A stretch of DNA of 64,000 bases from an uncultured Dorea sp. (GTDB lineage Bacteria; Bacillota; Clostridia; Lachnospirales; Lachnospiraceae), in contig CAJUFA010000017.1 in assembly GCA_910585725.1 (NCBI GenBank), positions 7,765 through 71,764 of the forward strand, read 5' to 3'. The position numbers were made by a program, and so were the translations under genes. Positions 17,377-27,343 of the stretch are shown piece after piece. Positions within the stretch are counted from its first letter, which is position 1. Every line of letters starts with the position of its first letter. The notes under the pieces were generated by a model, which saw nothing but the letters and a program-made list of their open reading frames with translations, was not told where the DNA came from and made no database searches.

Positions 17377-18055
17377 TCTTATACCCTACTCCCCATACCG
17401 TCTTGATAAAATCAGATTTACCGGTGGGCGCGCTCATCTTTTCCCGAAGATGCCGGATATGCACCATCACCGTATTGTTGCTGTTCTTATAATACTTTTC
17501 ATTCCATACCTTCTCAAACAGTTCTTCTGAGCTGATGACCTTCCCCCGGTTCTCGCACAAGAGCCAGAGTATATCGAATTCGATGGGAGTCAGCGTCAGG
17601 GGCACCTCGTTATAGACGCACTCATGAGACGTCCTGTTCAGCAGAAGACCGCCGAAGTCTATGATATCCCCCTCTTCTTTCCCGCCGTCATTATACTGGG
17701 TGTATCTCCGGATCTGGGCTTTCACCCGGGCCACCAGTTCCAAAGGGTTAAAGGGCTTCGGAATATAATCGTCCGCCCCCAGCGTAAGCCCTGTGATCTT
17801 GTCCATATATTCCGTCTTCGCCGTCAGCATGATAACCGGGAACGTATACTTCTCCCGGATCATCTTAAGAAGCTGGAATCCGTCGATATCCGGGAGCATA
17901 ATATCCAGAATCGCCAGATCAATCTTCTTGCTTCCGATACAGGCAAGCGCATCCTCGCCCGTATAAAACTTGAATACGTTATACTGGTCATTATGGAGAT
18001 ATAGCTCTATCACGTCTGCGATCTCCCTCTCATCATCAACAACTAAAATATTCAT
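17366..18055 (-). CDS. VanR-like OmpR-family response regulator
   Basis: This 229-residue two-domain regulator has a receiver domain (1-115) with acidic pocket Asp7/Asp8, phospho-acceptor Asp51 (LAILDIMLPD) and the KPF motif ADDYIPKPFNPLE, followed by an OmpR/PhoB winged helix (about 130-228; LLCENRGKVISSEELFEKVW, TVMVHIRHLREKM). Sequence style is close to VanR. The cognate kinase follows with an 11-base overlap. No vanH, vanA/G ligase, vanX or vanY gene is visible nearby, so a glycopeptide-resistance role is not supported. Targets may be itself or distant envelope genes. Confidence 0.93.
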   Translation of the reverse strand: MNILVVDDEREIADVIELYLHNDQYNVFKFYTGEDALACIGSKKIDLAILDIMLPDIDGFQLLKMIREKYTFPVIMLTAKTEYMDKITGLTLGADDYIPKPFNPLELVARVKAQIRRYTQYNDGGKEEGDIIDFGGLLLNRTSHECVYNEVPLTLTPIEFDILWLLCENRGKVISSEELFEKVWNEKYYKNSNNTVMVHIRHLREKMSAPTGKSDFIKTVWGVGYKIEE

Positions 18056-18086
18056 ACAAACCTCTTATACAAAATGTCCTCTTTAA

Positions 18087-18115
18087 ATTATACCATTCCG
18101 CAAAACCACAGGTAA
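18087..18115 (-). promoter_or_regulatory. promoter of the VanR/VanS-like genes
   Basis: Minus strand TTACCT (18110-18115), 17 bases, TATAAT (18087-18092), 32 bases before the regulator start. Confidence 0.6.
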
Positions 18116-18143
18116 CCGCCTGCTGCAAAGCTTCATCTTAGAA

Positions 18144-19535
18144 CTATAATTCACAGTTATTGACGGTTCTCGGGAACGGAACTACGTCCCGGATATTGCT
18201 CATCCCGGTCAGATACATGATGCATCTCTCAAACCCGAGTCCGAATCCCGCATGTCTGGTGGAACCGTACTTACGAAGATCCAGATAAAATTTATAGTCT
18301 TCCGTCTTAAGTCCCAACTCTTTCATTCTCGCCAGCAGCTTATCATAATCATCTTCCCTCTGGCTTCCGCCGATGATCTCACCAATCCCGGGAACCAGAC
18401 AGTCCACCGCCGCCACGGTCTTCCCGTCTTCATTCTGCTTCATATAGAAAGCCTTGATCTCCTTCGGATAATCCGTTACAAATACCGGCCTCTTGTACAC
18501 TTCCTCCGTCAGATAGCGTTCATGCTCGGTCTGCAGATCCGCTCCCCAGGAAACCTTATATTCAAAATTATCATTATTCTTCTCCAGTATCTCGATGGCC
18601 TCCGTATACGTCACCCTTGCAAAATCAGAGGAAACTACGTTGTGAAGCCGATCCAGAAGCCCCTTATCTACAAATGAATTGAAGAAATTCATCTCCTCCG
18701 GCGCCTCTTCCAGCACGTAATTGATCACGTATTTCAGCATCGATTCCGCCAGCATCATATCGTCGTCCAGATCTGCAAACGCAATCTCCGGTTCGATCAT
18801 CCAGAACTCTGCCGCATGCCTGGTCGTATTAGAATTCTCCGCACGGAACGTAGGCCCGAATGTATAGACATTACGGAACGCCTGCGCATAAGCCTCCGCA
18901 TTCAACTGACCGCTTACCGTAAGGCTCGTCTCTTTTCCGAAGAAATCCTGTGTATAATCCACCTGTCCGCCGTCTGTCTTCGGCAGATCTTCCATATCCA
19001 GTGTCGTCACCCGAAACATCTCGCCGGCTCCTTCACAGTCGCTTCCCGTGATCAGAGGCGTATGCACATAGACGAAGTCTCTCTCCTGGAAGAATTTATG
19101 AAGCGCATACGCAGTCAGAGACCGTACCCGGAATACTGCCTGGAAAGTATTCGTCCTTGGACGGAGATGAGAGATCGTCCTCAGATACTCGAAACCGTGC
19201 CGCTTCTTCTGCAGCGGATAATCCGGTGCAGACGCCCCTTCTACCTCCACGGCGTCCGCCTGTATCTCAAAAGGCTGCTTTGCCTGGGGCGTTGCCACCA
19301 GCGTTCCGGTCGCCATAACCGCGGCGCCCACATTCAATTTGGAAATCTCTGCGAAATTCTCCATCTTATCGTGATAAACGATCTGCAGCGGCTCAAAGAA
19401 CGTGCCGTCGTTCACGACAATAAAGCCGAAAGTCTTGGAATCCCGGATACTGCGCACCCAGCCTCCAACTGTAATCTTCTGATCCAGATACTTCTCTTTG
19501 TTCTTGTATAATTCCCTGATTGTAATCAAATTCAT
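18144..19535 (-). CDS. asnS: asparaginyl-tRNA synthetase
   Basis: This 463-residue class IIb synthetase charges tRNA-Asn. An N-terminal OB-fold anticodon-binding domain (about 1-115, VGGWVRSIRDSKTFGFIVV) precedes the catalytic core with motif 2 FRAENSNTTRH and motif 3 GFGLGFERC. Class-specific segments such as FFGKETSLTVSGQLNAEAYA are intact. The length is normal. It is monocistronic. An extended -10 promoter lies upstream; there is no T-box in the 75-base leader. Confidence 0.97.
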   Translation of the reverse strand: MNLITIRELYKNKEKYLDQKITVGGWVRSIRDSKTFGFIVVNDGTFFEPLQIVYHDKMENFAEISKLNVGAAVMATGTLVATPQAKQPFEIQADAVEVEGASAPDYPLQKKRHGFEYLRTISHLRPRTNTFQAVFRVRSLTAYALHKFFQERDFVYVHTPLITGSDCEGAGEMFRVTTLDMEDLPKTDGGQVDYTQDFFGKETSLTVSGQLNAEAYAQAFRNVYTFGPTFRAENSNTTRHAAEFWMIEPEIAFADLDDDMMLAESMLKYVINYVLEEAPEEMNFFNSFVDKGLLDRLHNVVSSDFARVTYTEAIEILEKNNDNFEYKVSWGADLQTEHERYLTEEVYKRPVFVTDYPKEIKAFYMKQNEDGKTVAAVDCLVPGIGEIIGGSQREDDYDKLLARMKELGLKTEDYKFYLDLRKYGSTRHAGFGLGFERCIMYLTGMSNIRDVVPFPRTVNNCEL

Positions 19536-19571
19536 ATTCTTTTACTCCTTTTTTACCCTAACATGACCCTT

Positions 19572-19580
19572 ATTATAACA
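19572..19580 (-). promoter_or_regulatory. extended -10 promoter of asnS
   Basis: Minus strand TGTTATAAT with no clear -35 hexamer, about 37 bases upstream of asnS. Confidence 0.55.
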
Positions 19581-19610
19581 TACCCAAACTTGATTTAAAA
19601 GGCAGTTTAT

Positions 19611-20417
19611 TTAATTCATCTTCCGGAATTCGAGAGGCGTAAGCCCCGTCATCTTCTTAAACATAGAGATAAAATGGCTTGTATCGGCAAACCCTATCTG
19701 CCCGGCCACCTGCCGTATCTCCGTCTGGGGATTCAAGACCAGTATCTCCCTCGCCCTGTTGATCCTGTAGACCGTCAGATACTCATATACCGAATATCCC
19801 AGGAACCGCCGGAACAGACGCGTCAGATACTGGGGCGTGATATAGACTTTACGACTAAGTTCCTGTACCGTCAGCTCCCTGTCATAATGTGTTTCAATCT
19901 CCCTTATCACCGGCTCCACATAACGCAGGTAAAGAGGATTCTTAGCTGAATTCTGTGCATAGATACTGTTGGCAAGGTTCATCAGCAGGCAATAGCACCT
20001 CACCGACAGCGCGCACGGATCCGCCGAGAGCTGTTCCCACTGCTCCATAATCTCATGGATCATCTCCCCGATCTGCCGTCCCTGTTCCTTCTCGATAAAT
20101 ATCACCTGTCTGTTACCGGTCATCTTCGCGATACTGCCGTCGATCGTCCCTGTAAATGTTGCGAACGCAGTAACCCATTCTGCCGTATCTCTGGCATAGG
20201 AATGGCGTATGAAAGGCGCGATCAGAATTCCCTCCTCCTCCTCCAGCACATATTTCTTATTCTGCACATAGACGCTCCCTCTCCCCTTTTCCGTCTGCAT
20301 GTAGTGATAGACCGGATATCCCCCGGGGCGCATCACCGAATCCTGCTCCCAACGGTCCCCTATTGATTCAAACGTAAACGGTTCCTTTACCGGAGTATCT
20401 CTAAAATGTATCGGCAT
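19611..20417 (-). CDS. AraC-family regulator, divergent to beta-galactosidase
   Basis: This 268-residue regulator has an N-terminal cupin-type sensor (about 5-130) and a C-terminal AraC domain (about 168-268) with LTVQELSRKVYITPQYLTRLF and IRQVAGQIGFADTSHFISMF followed by the typical KKMTGLTPLEFRK end. It is transcribed divergently from the GH2 beta-galactosidase gene and is its likely regulator. In the 166-base shared region a dyad TTTCG-n9-CGAAA (20532-20550) is a candidate operator. It has a good GGAAGAGGTG ribosome binding site. The effector is probably a galactoside or a released sugar, by inference only. Confidence 0.92.
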   Translation of the reverse strand: MPIHFRDTPVKEPFTFESIGDRWEQDSVMRPGGYPVYHYMQTEKGRGSVYVQNKKYVLEEEEGILIAPFIRHSYARDTAEWVTAFATFTGTIDGSIAKMTGNRQVIFIEKEQGRQIGEMIHEIMEQWEQLSADPCALSVRCYCLLMNLANSIYAQNSAKNPLYLRYVEPVIREIETHYDRELTVQELSRKVYITPQYLTRLFRRFLGYSVYEYLTVYRINRAREILVLNPQTEIRQVAGQIGFADTSHFISMFKKMTGLTPLEFRKMN

Positions 20418-20583
20418 ACGCGCTCACCTCTTCCTGATGTATTCTTTTTGTTTCAAAATGTTATATTATTTAGCCTAACATACCACACTATCCCTAACCT
20501 GTCTATATTATAATAAACATATCATATCACTTTTCGCACTTATGACGAAAGTAACTATTTTTTAGGAAGGGGAAACATTTGCC

Positions 20584-23500
20584 ATGCACACATTCGATTA
20601 TGAGAAATTAAAAGATCCGCAATATTTTAGCGACGGGAGGCTGGACGCGCATTCTGACCACAGATATTATGCCTCCGCCGACGATATGGAAGCCGGATAT
20701 CCGGATTTTCGGACGAGCCTGAATGGTCTGTGGAAATTCCACTATGCCAGGAATTATGATCAGACGATCCCGGGATTCGAGAAACCAGAATACACCTGCG
20801 GCTCCTGGGAGGACATCCGCGTTCCTGCCCACATCCAGATGGAAGGATACGACGCTCCGCAGTATGCCAACACACAATATCCATGGGAAGGGCGCGACGA
20901 GATCCTTCCGGGAGAGATTCCGTCTTATTTCAATCCGGTAGCCAGCTATGTAAAATACTTCACAATACCGGAGAAAATGTGGGGAAGACGCCTCTTCATC
21001 TCTTTTCAGGGAGCGGAAAGCGGACTGGCCGTGTGGCTTAACGGGCATTTCATCGGATACAGCGAAGATTCCTTTACCCCGTCGGAATTCGAGCTGACCG
21101 GCCATACTGTGGACGGAGAGAACAAGCTTGCAGTACAGGTATTCAAGTGGACTTCTTCAAGCTGGTGTGAGGATCAGGATTTCTATCGCTTCTCCGGTAT
21201 CTACCGGGATGTGTATCTCTATACCGTTCCGGATCTGCATGTCCGCGACCTGCTGATACAAGCCGTACCAGACGCGTCTCTTCAAAATGCGTCCCTTGAC
21301 GTCCGTCTCCTGATGACGGCAAATACGGATACTATAGAAGGACGAGCAGTCTTCCGTCTCTCTCTGGATGGACGGAAGGTATTTGAGGATGAAAAAGAGC
21401 TGAGCGCAGAGACTTCTTATCACCGGAATATAGAACATCCGTCTCTCTGGAGCGCAGAAACACCGACTCTCTACGATCTTACGATAGAGATCTTCGATGC
21501 TAAAGGCGCTCTTATGGAAATCATTCCTGAAAAGGTCGGTTTCCGGCGCTTCGAGCTGAAAGACCATATCATGACCCTGAATGGGCAAAGGATTGTATTT
21601 AAAGGCGTAAACCGTCATGAATTCAGTTCTGTGAACGGCAGGCGGGTAAGTGAAACCGAACTCCGCAAAGATCTTGAGACGATGAAACAGAATAATATCA
21701 ACGCCATCCGTACCTGCCATTACCCCGACGATTCCCTGATCTACAGGCTGTGCGACGAATACGGCTTCTACCTCATCGATGAGAATAATCTAGAATCCCA
21801 TGGATCCTGGGACGGCGTACAAGAGACCGGCGATACGTCGAACGTCGTGCCGAACGACCGGCCGGAGTGGCTGGATATGATGCTTGACCGGGTGAACTCC
21901 ATTTATCAGAGAGACAAGAACCACCCGGCGATCCTGATCTGGTCCTGCGGAAATGAATCCTACGGCGGCAGAGATATCTACGAGATGTCCAGGCTCTTCC
22001 GAAAACTTGATCCTACCCGCCTGGTACATTATGAAGGCATCTTCCATGACCGCCGGTATAACGATACCAGCGATATGGAGAGCCAGATGTACACTTCCGT
22101 CGAAGGAATCAAGGCTTTTTTGACGGAAAACCGCGACAAGCCCTTCATCTGCTGTGAATATACCCATGCCATGGGCAATTCCTGCGGCGCGATGCACAAA
22201 TACACGGATCTCACCGACACAGAACCTCTCTATCAGGGCGGGTTCATCTGGGATTATATCGACCAGTCCATCGTCAAGAAAAACCGCTATGGTAAAGAGT
22301 TCTTTGCCTACGGCGGAGACTTCGGCGAGCGTCCGACTGATTATAATTTCAGCGGAAACGGAATCGTATACGGAAACCGGGAAGTCTCCCCGAAGATGCA
22401 GGAAGTAAAATACAACTACCAGAATATTTCCGCGGAGGTAAGCCGAGACAAAGTCCGGATTATTAATAAGAACCTCTTCGTGAACACGGAGACCTTTGAC
22501 TGCCGCGTTACGGCTGCACGGGACGGCCGGATCATCCGCAACGCGGTTCTTGAGACTCATGTAGCCCCCCTTGTCAGCGAAGTCTATGAGCTTCCGCTTC
22601 CTGCGGAGACCCGCGCAGGAGAATATACGATTACAGTCTCTTTCCACCTGAAGGAAGATACGATCTGGGCGTCCCGCGGACATGAAATCGCTTTCGGACA
22701 GTATGTATATCAGATTGCCGCGCCCCAAACCGTATGTACCAAAGACTTTACCGTGATCCACAGCAGCCAGAACGTCGGGGTTAGAGGCAGGCACTTTGAG
22801 GTCATGTTCTCCACATTAAACGGCGGTCTCGTATCTTACAGATATGCCGGGAAAGAGATGATCGAGGCGATCCCAAAGCCGAACTTCTGGCGCGCCCCTG
22901 TGGACAACGACTATGGATGCAACATGCCCGGCAGATATGCACAGTGGAAGATCGCCAGCATGTACCTGACCCACAAAATACCCGGAACGAATCCGCCTGC
23001 CATATGTAAACCGACCGTAACGAAATCTGAACACAGTATCTCCGTTATGTTCACCTACTATCTGCAGACCGCCCAACCGGCAGACTGCAAGGTAACCTAT
23101 GAAGTATTCGGCGACGGACGTGTGAAGACTACTTTATCTTATGATCCTGTAAAAGAGCTGGGGAATATGCCCGAATTTGGCATGATCTTTAAGCTGAACG
23201 CCGATTATGACCATGTCAAATGGTACGGGCTCGGTCCTGCCGAGACCTATGCGGACCGCAAAAAAGGAGCAAAACTCGGTATATATGAGAATCTGGTTGC
23301 CGACAATATGGCTGCTTACCTTGTTCCCCAGGAATGCGGCGGCAAAGAGGAAGTTCGTTACGCGGAAGTCACTGATCTAAAAGGACACGGAATGCGCTTC
23401 GAGATGACGCCGGAGAACGGACCTATGACATTCTCCGCACTTCCTTATACACCCCACGAATTAGAGAATGCCATGCATCCTTACGAATTGCCCGAGGTAC

Positions 23501-23637
23501 ACTATACCGTAATCAGGGCTTCCAAAGGACAGATGGGAATCGGCGGGGACGATAGCTGGGGCGCCTGCACGCACCCGGAATACCTGCTGGACGTAAGTAA
23601 GAAGATGGAATTCAGCTTCACTTTCTGCGGAATCTAA
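20584..23637 (+). CDS. beta-galactosidase, GH2 family (LacZ type)
   Basis: This 1017-residue protein has the five-domain LacZ architecture: jelly-roll sugar-binding domain (from about 30), two immunoglobulin-like domains flanking a TIM barrel (about 330-620) and a C-terminal beta-sandwich (small-chain domain, about 730-1015). The acid/base residue is Glu458 in WSCGNESYGG and the nucleophile is Glu525 in FICCEYTHAMGN. There is no signal peptide, so it acts in the cytoplasm on imported lactose or other beta-galactosides. AGGAAGGGG precedes the start. No sugar transporter is adjacent. A terminator follows directly. Confidence 0.95.
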   Translation: MHTFDYEKLKDPQYFSDGRLDAHSDHRYYASADDMEAGYPDFRTSLNGLWKFHYARNYDQTIPGFEKPEYTCGSWEDIRVPAHIQMEGYDAPQYANTQYPWEGRDEILPGEIPSYFNPVASYVKYFTIPEKMWGRRLFISFQGAESGLAVWLNGHFIGYSEDSFTPSEFELTGHTVDGENKLAVQVFKWTSSSWCEDQDFYRFSGIYRDVYLYTVPDLHVRDLLIQAVPDASLQNASLDVRLLMTANTDTIEGRAVFRLSLDGRKVFEDEKELSAETSYHRNIEHPSLWSAETPTLYDLTIEIFDAKGALMEIIPEKVGFRRFELKDHIMTLNGQRIVFKGVNRHEFSSVNGRRVSETELRKDLETMKQNNINAIRTCHYPDDSLIYRLCDEYGFYLIDENNLESHGSWDGVQETGDTSNVVPNDRPEWLDMMLDRVNSIYQRDKNHPAILIWSCGNESYGGRDIYEMSRLFRKLDPTRLVHYEGIFHDRRYNDTSDMESQMYTSVEGIKAFLTENRDKPFICCEYTHAMGNSCGAMHKYTDLTDTEPLYQGGFIWDYIDQSIVKKNRYGKEFFAYGGDFGERPTDYNFSGNGIVYGNREVSPKMQEVKYNYQNISAEVSRDKVRIINKNLFVNTETFDCRVTAARDGRIIRNAVLETHVAPLVSEVYELPLPAETRAGEYTITVSFHLKEDTIWASRGHEIAFGQYVYQIAAPQTVCTKDFTVIHSSQNVGVRGRHFEVMFSTLNGGLVSYRYAGKEMIEAIPKPNFWRAPVDNDYGCNMPGRYAQWKIASMYLTHKIPGTNPPAICKPTVTKSEHSISVMFTYYLQTAQPADCKVTYEVFGDGRVKTTLSYDPVKELGNMPEFGMIFKLNADYDHVKWYGLGPAETYADRKKGAKLGIYENLVADNMAAYLVPQECGGKEEVRYAEVTDLKGHGMRFEMTPENGPMTFSALPYTPHELENAMHPYELPEVHYTVIRASKGQMGIGGDDSWGACTHPEYLLDVSKKMEFSFTFCGI

Positions 23638-23642
23638 ATACG

Positions 23643-23686
23643 AAAAAAGAGGCGGCGCAATATTACAATTGCTGCCGTCTCTTTTT
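23643..23686. terminator. terminator after beta-galactosidase gene, usable on both strands
   Basis: A stem of about 14 bp with one bulged base (arms around 23647-23661 and 23668-23683), with an A-run on the left and CTTTTTCCTTTT on the right. The convergent 812-residue gene ends at 23720, so it can serve both. Confidence 0.8.
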
Positions 23687-23719
23687 CCTTTTAATATTGA
23701 TTTCTAACCGACCGGAGCA

Positions 23720-26158
23720 TTAGCCTACATACGTATTCCCGCTCCCTGACGTCATCTCGTCCATCTGTCTGGTGGACGTGATAAGTCGTTCTCCCGTTTC
23801 TGCCTGGATATAGATCAGGCTATAGTCAACATATCCCACCAGTATAACCGCATTCTGTGTATCCAGCATCCCAATAACCGGTATATTCTGATCCAGAAGC
23901 GAAATCAGCTGTTCCGCCCTGCATCCTGTCAGATCGAGGGTTCTTCCGTCATTCAGATCCATCATAATATCCGCAGGCGCTTCATGCTGCTTAAGCCGAT
24001 CCAACGCCGTCTGAATCAATTCATCCTTTCCAACGACTTGATGCTGCTTCCGGTTAATCCCCTTCGCCCAGATATACGCCTGGTTCGAATCTACTACGAC
24101 GCCGTTATACTCGTCTGCCGTCTGGATAGCTTCCGCAGCTTTATCATAGATTCCCTGTAATTCACCATAACCATATGCATAATATTTATCTTCATGGCCG
24201 ACATCATCAAAGCTTACATTTTCCTGCCTATCAAGCAGAATCTGCTTCGGCTTCAAGATTTTCGGCTCCTTATCCGATATCCCGTCGTCAAATACGATCC
24301 TCACCTGCGTCTCCTTTAGATCCGTCGCATACGTCTCCACATAAATGTTGCTTTTCTCTTTTTCCTCATTATTCGTAATATAATCCGGCGCTGTCGATGC
24401 ATATGTTTCTCCGTCCTTCGTCGCACGAATCAACGTAATCATATTTTCCTCAAAAATCGCATCCAGCACATAGATTCCATCCATCTGATAGGTCTTGACC
24501 ACTTCGTTCTTACGGTTACTTATCTCAACTTTATAGATCGGTACCGTAACCTCGCCGGATATAGTCTTTCCTGTATCCGCCGTCTTGGCGACCCCATATA
24601 CAAAATCATTCTTTACAAATCCCAAAGGACGGATACATTCGTCTTCTTCACATACCACGCGCCGCTCATCTCCGCTTTCAAGATCCTTTACCACTACCTC
24701 GGAGGCCTCGTTCAGTTCCTTCCCTTCCTGCCAAGCCACCTGGCTGCCGTCGACGGATATCACATACTGTGAATTCTTAAGCCCTTCCACAATCGTACGA
24801 TCCCTGCCGATTTTTATATCACACTCATACAAAGCGCCGTCCAGCATCACATACAGCATACTCTGATCCACATTATAATAAAGCATATTACTCAGTTCAT
24901 GAACCGCGATTCCGTACGACTGCCTTGTAGAGATAAACACCTTCTCTTCCACAGAGTTCTTCCCAATATCGTAATAATAGACAGCGACGCCTACTTCTCC
25001 TTCATGCACGCCGCGGCTCATATAACCGCATACCGTAAATACTGTATTTCCTTTTTCATCCATTTCAAGCAGTTTGATCCTGTAATCAGAGCCCATATTA
25101 CGTACGTCCGTATTCTCGATATCGGCGAAACTAAATACCAGCGAAGCCTCATCCGTCTTCTTATTATAATTCCATAATTCATTTGCAACCACGAACGACA
25201 CTGCCAGTCCGTCTTTGTCCACCAGATACTGAATATCCTTCGGCGTAATCCCTAAGATTATGCCCCTTTCATCGATCGCCTGCTTCGTTGCGTCAAAGAT
25301 CTGCTCCATCGTCCTGTCATAATCAAGCAAATATGTCCTCTCTGCTCCCTCCGGATGGCTTACACGGAAGAATTCCTGCGTCAGATAGACGTCCGATTCA
25401 TTCTCTTCTCCCTTACACCTTACACGATATTCGAGCTGAACCGAAACAGAATTATTCTGGATCTCCTTGATATTCCAGCGCTCTCCTTTCTCTACCATCG
25501 GTTCCAATTCTCCCCATGATACATGATCATAGTCAGACTGAATCGTAACATGCTGGAAACTCGTATTATCCGCACGCTCACTTGGCTCAAGCGCCAGTCC
25601 CACTCCGGTCCCTTCTACTTTCCCCATGGCGTTCTCGTGAAAAGCCCTGACATAATCCAGACACTCCAGGATACCCGCATTCGTCGCATCCGCAATCCTT
25701 GTATAGAAATAGATCTCCTCTTCCTTCTCCGTATATAATATAAGCTCCAAAACCCTCTCTTCCGTCAACCCAATATCATCAAATTTCAGTGTAAAATCGT
25801 CTCCCAGAAGATTCAGAATGCCATTCTTTAATTTCTGCTGTCCGTCAAGAGAATATACAATATACTCTACACTGCTAATCCGATTGTCATAAGACTGTAT
25901 CACACCGGTAACCTGCTGCTCAAGCACAGGCGTAACAACATCTCTCATAACCGGCACATCCATCGCTCTTGCGTATCCATTCAGAGTATTCAACGTATAT
26001 CCATTATAAGAAAATGATATCTGCGGATAAGTCGCCGCCCCCATATCAGCGGTCATATTCGCATTCCCTTTATTCGTATAAAAACTGAATCCGATCACCG
26101 CTGCAATAAATACCAGAATCAGGATTCCCGCATCTGACAGCTTCTTCTTCCAATCCAT
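23720..26158 (-). CDS. membrane-anchored extracytoplasmic protein with degenerate C39-like C-terminal domain
   Basis: I do not recognise a named family for this 812-residue protein. A single N-terminal membrane helix (about 9-27, ILILVFIAAVIGFSFY) is followed by a large, probably extracytoplasmic region. Its middle (about 300-620) is rich in short beta-strand pairs of the type seen in propeller-like repeats. The last 110 residues (LDQNIPVIGMLDTQNAVILVGYVD..IYIQAETGE) resemble the distal part of a C39-like peptidase fold, but the expected His is replaced by Asn (DTQNAV) and no clear catalytic Cys is visible, so it is probably not an active protease. The gene starts at the base after the methyltransferase stop (AAAGGGG inside that gene), so they are coupled. 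Confidence 0.75.
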   Translation of the reverse strand: MDWKKKLSDAGILILVFIAAVIGFSFYTNKGNANMTADMGAATYPQISFSYNGYTLNTLNGYARAMDVPVMRDVVTPVLEQQVTGVIQSYDNRISSVEYIVYSLDGQQKLKNGILNLLGDDFTLKFDDIGLTEERVLELILYTEKEEEIYFYTRIADATNAGILECLDYVRAFHENAMGKVEGTGVGLALEPSERADNTSFQHVTIQSDYDHVSWGELEPMVEKGERWNIKEIQNNSVSVQLEYRVRCKGEENESDVYLTQEFFRVSHPEGAERTYLLDYDRTMEQIFDATKQAIDERGIILGITPKDIQYLVDKDGLAVSFVVANELWNYNKKTDEASLVFSFADIENTDVRNMGSDYRIKLLEMDEKGNTVFTVCGYMSRGVHEGEVGVAVYYYDIGKNSVEEKVFISTRQSYGIAVHELSNMLYYNVDQSMLYVMLDGALYECDIKIGRDRTIVEGLKNSQYVISVDGSQVAWQEGKELNEASEVVVKDLESGDERRVVCEEDECIRPLGFVKNDFVYGVAKTADTGKTISGEVTVPIYKVEISNRKNEVVKTYQMDGIYVLDAIFEENMITLIRATKDGETYASTAPDYITNNEEKEKSNIYVETYATDLKETQVRIVFDDGISDKEPKILKPKQILLDRQENVSFDDVGHEDKYYAYGYGELQGIYDKAAEAIQTADEYNGVVVDSNQAYIWAKGINRKQHQVVGKDELIQTALDRLKQHEAPADIMMDLNDGRTLDLTGCRAEQLISLLDQNIPVIGMLDTQNAVILVGYVDYSLIYIQAETGERLITSTRQMDEMTSGSGNTYVG

Positions 26159-27322
26159 CTATTGTTCCCCTTTACGTTCCAACAGCCGGCCCAGAGTCGG
26201 CGATACATGCAGGAATTCTTCACACCTGCGGACCGCCTCTCCGTTTCCCCCCTTTTCACCTGCCTTAACTGCACGAATCAATATATTCTTTGGTGTATGT
26301 TCCAAGCTTATGAATTCCAGGATCTGCGCGTCATATCCTTCACGCTCCAGATACTGCGCCCGCAGGGCGTCCGTCACAAGCGCGGCCATGCGCTCTTTAA
26401 TCAGTCCGTACCCCAGAACAGGCTTAAGGATATCGTTCTCCATCTGTCCGTTCAGCTCATGCTGGCAGCAAGGTACCGACAGGATCACTTTCGCGCCCCA
26501 TCCGACCGCCTTTGCCAGCGCATAGTCCGTCGCCGTATCACAGGCATGCAGCGTCACAACCATATCAACCGGACCAGTCCCGGATTCGCTGTAATCTGCA
26601 ATATTTCCTTCCTGAAAGGTTAATTTCTCATATCCGTATTTTTTACTTAATTCATTACACCGACGTATAACGTCCTTCTTAAGGTCCAGTCCGATGATCC
26701 GGATATCATACTGCTTTAATTCATGTAGATAATAGTATATGGCAAATGTCAGATAAGACTTCCCGCATCCGAAATCTAATATCGTAAGCTCTCTGTCTTT
26801 ATCAAGCTCCGGCAGAATGTCTTCTATGAATTCCAGGAACCGGTTAATCTGCCGGAACTTATCAAACCTGGAATTCACGATCTTACCCTCTTTTGTCATA
26901 ACTCCCAGATCCAGAAGAAACGGAACCGGTATTCCCTCTTCCAGCACATACTTCTTCCTGCGGTTATGGCTCCTGTCTATTTCCTTTTCTTTGACGCACT
27001 GCGCCTGTTCCCTTTGCTTTACCGATATCTTTCCCTTTTTGCTTACAAGTATGGTATATGAAGCACGCGCCGTCTCCATCTGCATCTGCCGCATATTCTC
27101 CATGTACGCAAGCAGCAGTCCCTCTGCCTCCCGCGGGTCCGCATTCTTGTGAAACGCCTGATTATTCCGAAACTCCTCTAACTGAAATATAAGCTTTTCC
27201 TTCTGAAGCAGAGGACGCACCCTCACCTTCACTGCCCCGTCCTTTTTTCGGGGATTGCTGAGCACGGCCGACCGGAATTCTATATTTAGATTACCCCGTA
27301 ATATCTCTCTTAATTCTTCCAT
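26159..27322 (-). CDS. SAM-dependent methyltransferase (Methyltransf_32-like)
   Basis: This 387-residue protein has a class I methyltransferase domain in its second half. The SAM loop ILDFGCGKSYLTFAI is near residue 197, an acidic motif II follows (IIGLDLKKDVIRRC), and the post-I segment VVTLHACDTATDYAL with VPCCQHEL matches the PF13679 type. Members include eukaryotic METTL25-like and bacterial proteins of unknown substrate; RNA modification is a reasonable guess. The N-terminal 150 residues are basic and helical. It is the third gene of the run HD hydrolase, methyltransferase, 812-residue membrane protein. Confidence 0.85.
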   Translation of the reverse strand: MEELREILRGNLNIEFRSAVLSNPRKKDGAVKVRVRPLLQKEKLIFQLEEFRNNQAFHKNADPREAEGLLLAYMENMRQMQMETARASYTILVSKKGKISVKQREQAQCVKEKEIDRSHNRRKKYVLEEGIPVPFLLDLGVMTKEGKIVNSRFDKFRQINRFLEFIEDILPELDKDRELTILDFGCGKSYLTFAIYYYLHELKQYDIRIIGLDLKKDVIRRCNELSKKYGYEKLTFQEGNIADYSESGTGPVDMVVTLHACDTATDYALAKAVGWGAKVILSVPCCQHELNGQMENDILKPVLGYGLIKERMAALVTDALRAQYLEREGYDAQILEFISLEHTPKNILIRAVKAGEKGGNGEAVRRCEEFLHVSPTLGRLLERKGEQ

Positions 27323-27343
27323 CCGTCTATTATAATTCCAATA

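Noticed and set aside
16108..18055. Glycopeptide-resistance operon
   Set aside because: Only the regulator and kinase resemble VanRS; no ligase, dehydrogenase or dipeptidase gene is present.
21790..22794. 334-codon open frame antisense to the beta-galactosidase gene
   Set aside because: It is a shadow of the GC-biased third positions of a clearly real gene; no start signal or domain is visible. The same applies to long antisense frames in rpoB, rpoC and proS.
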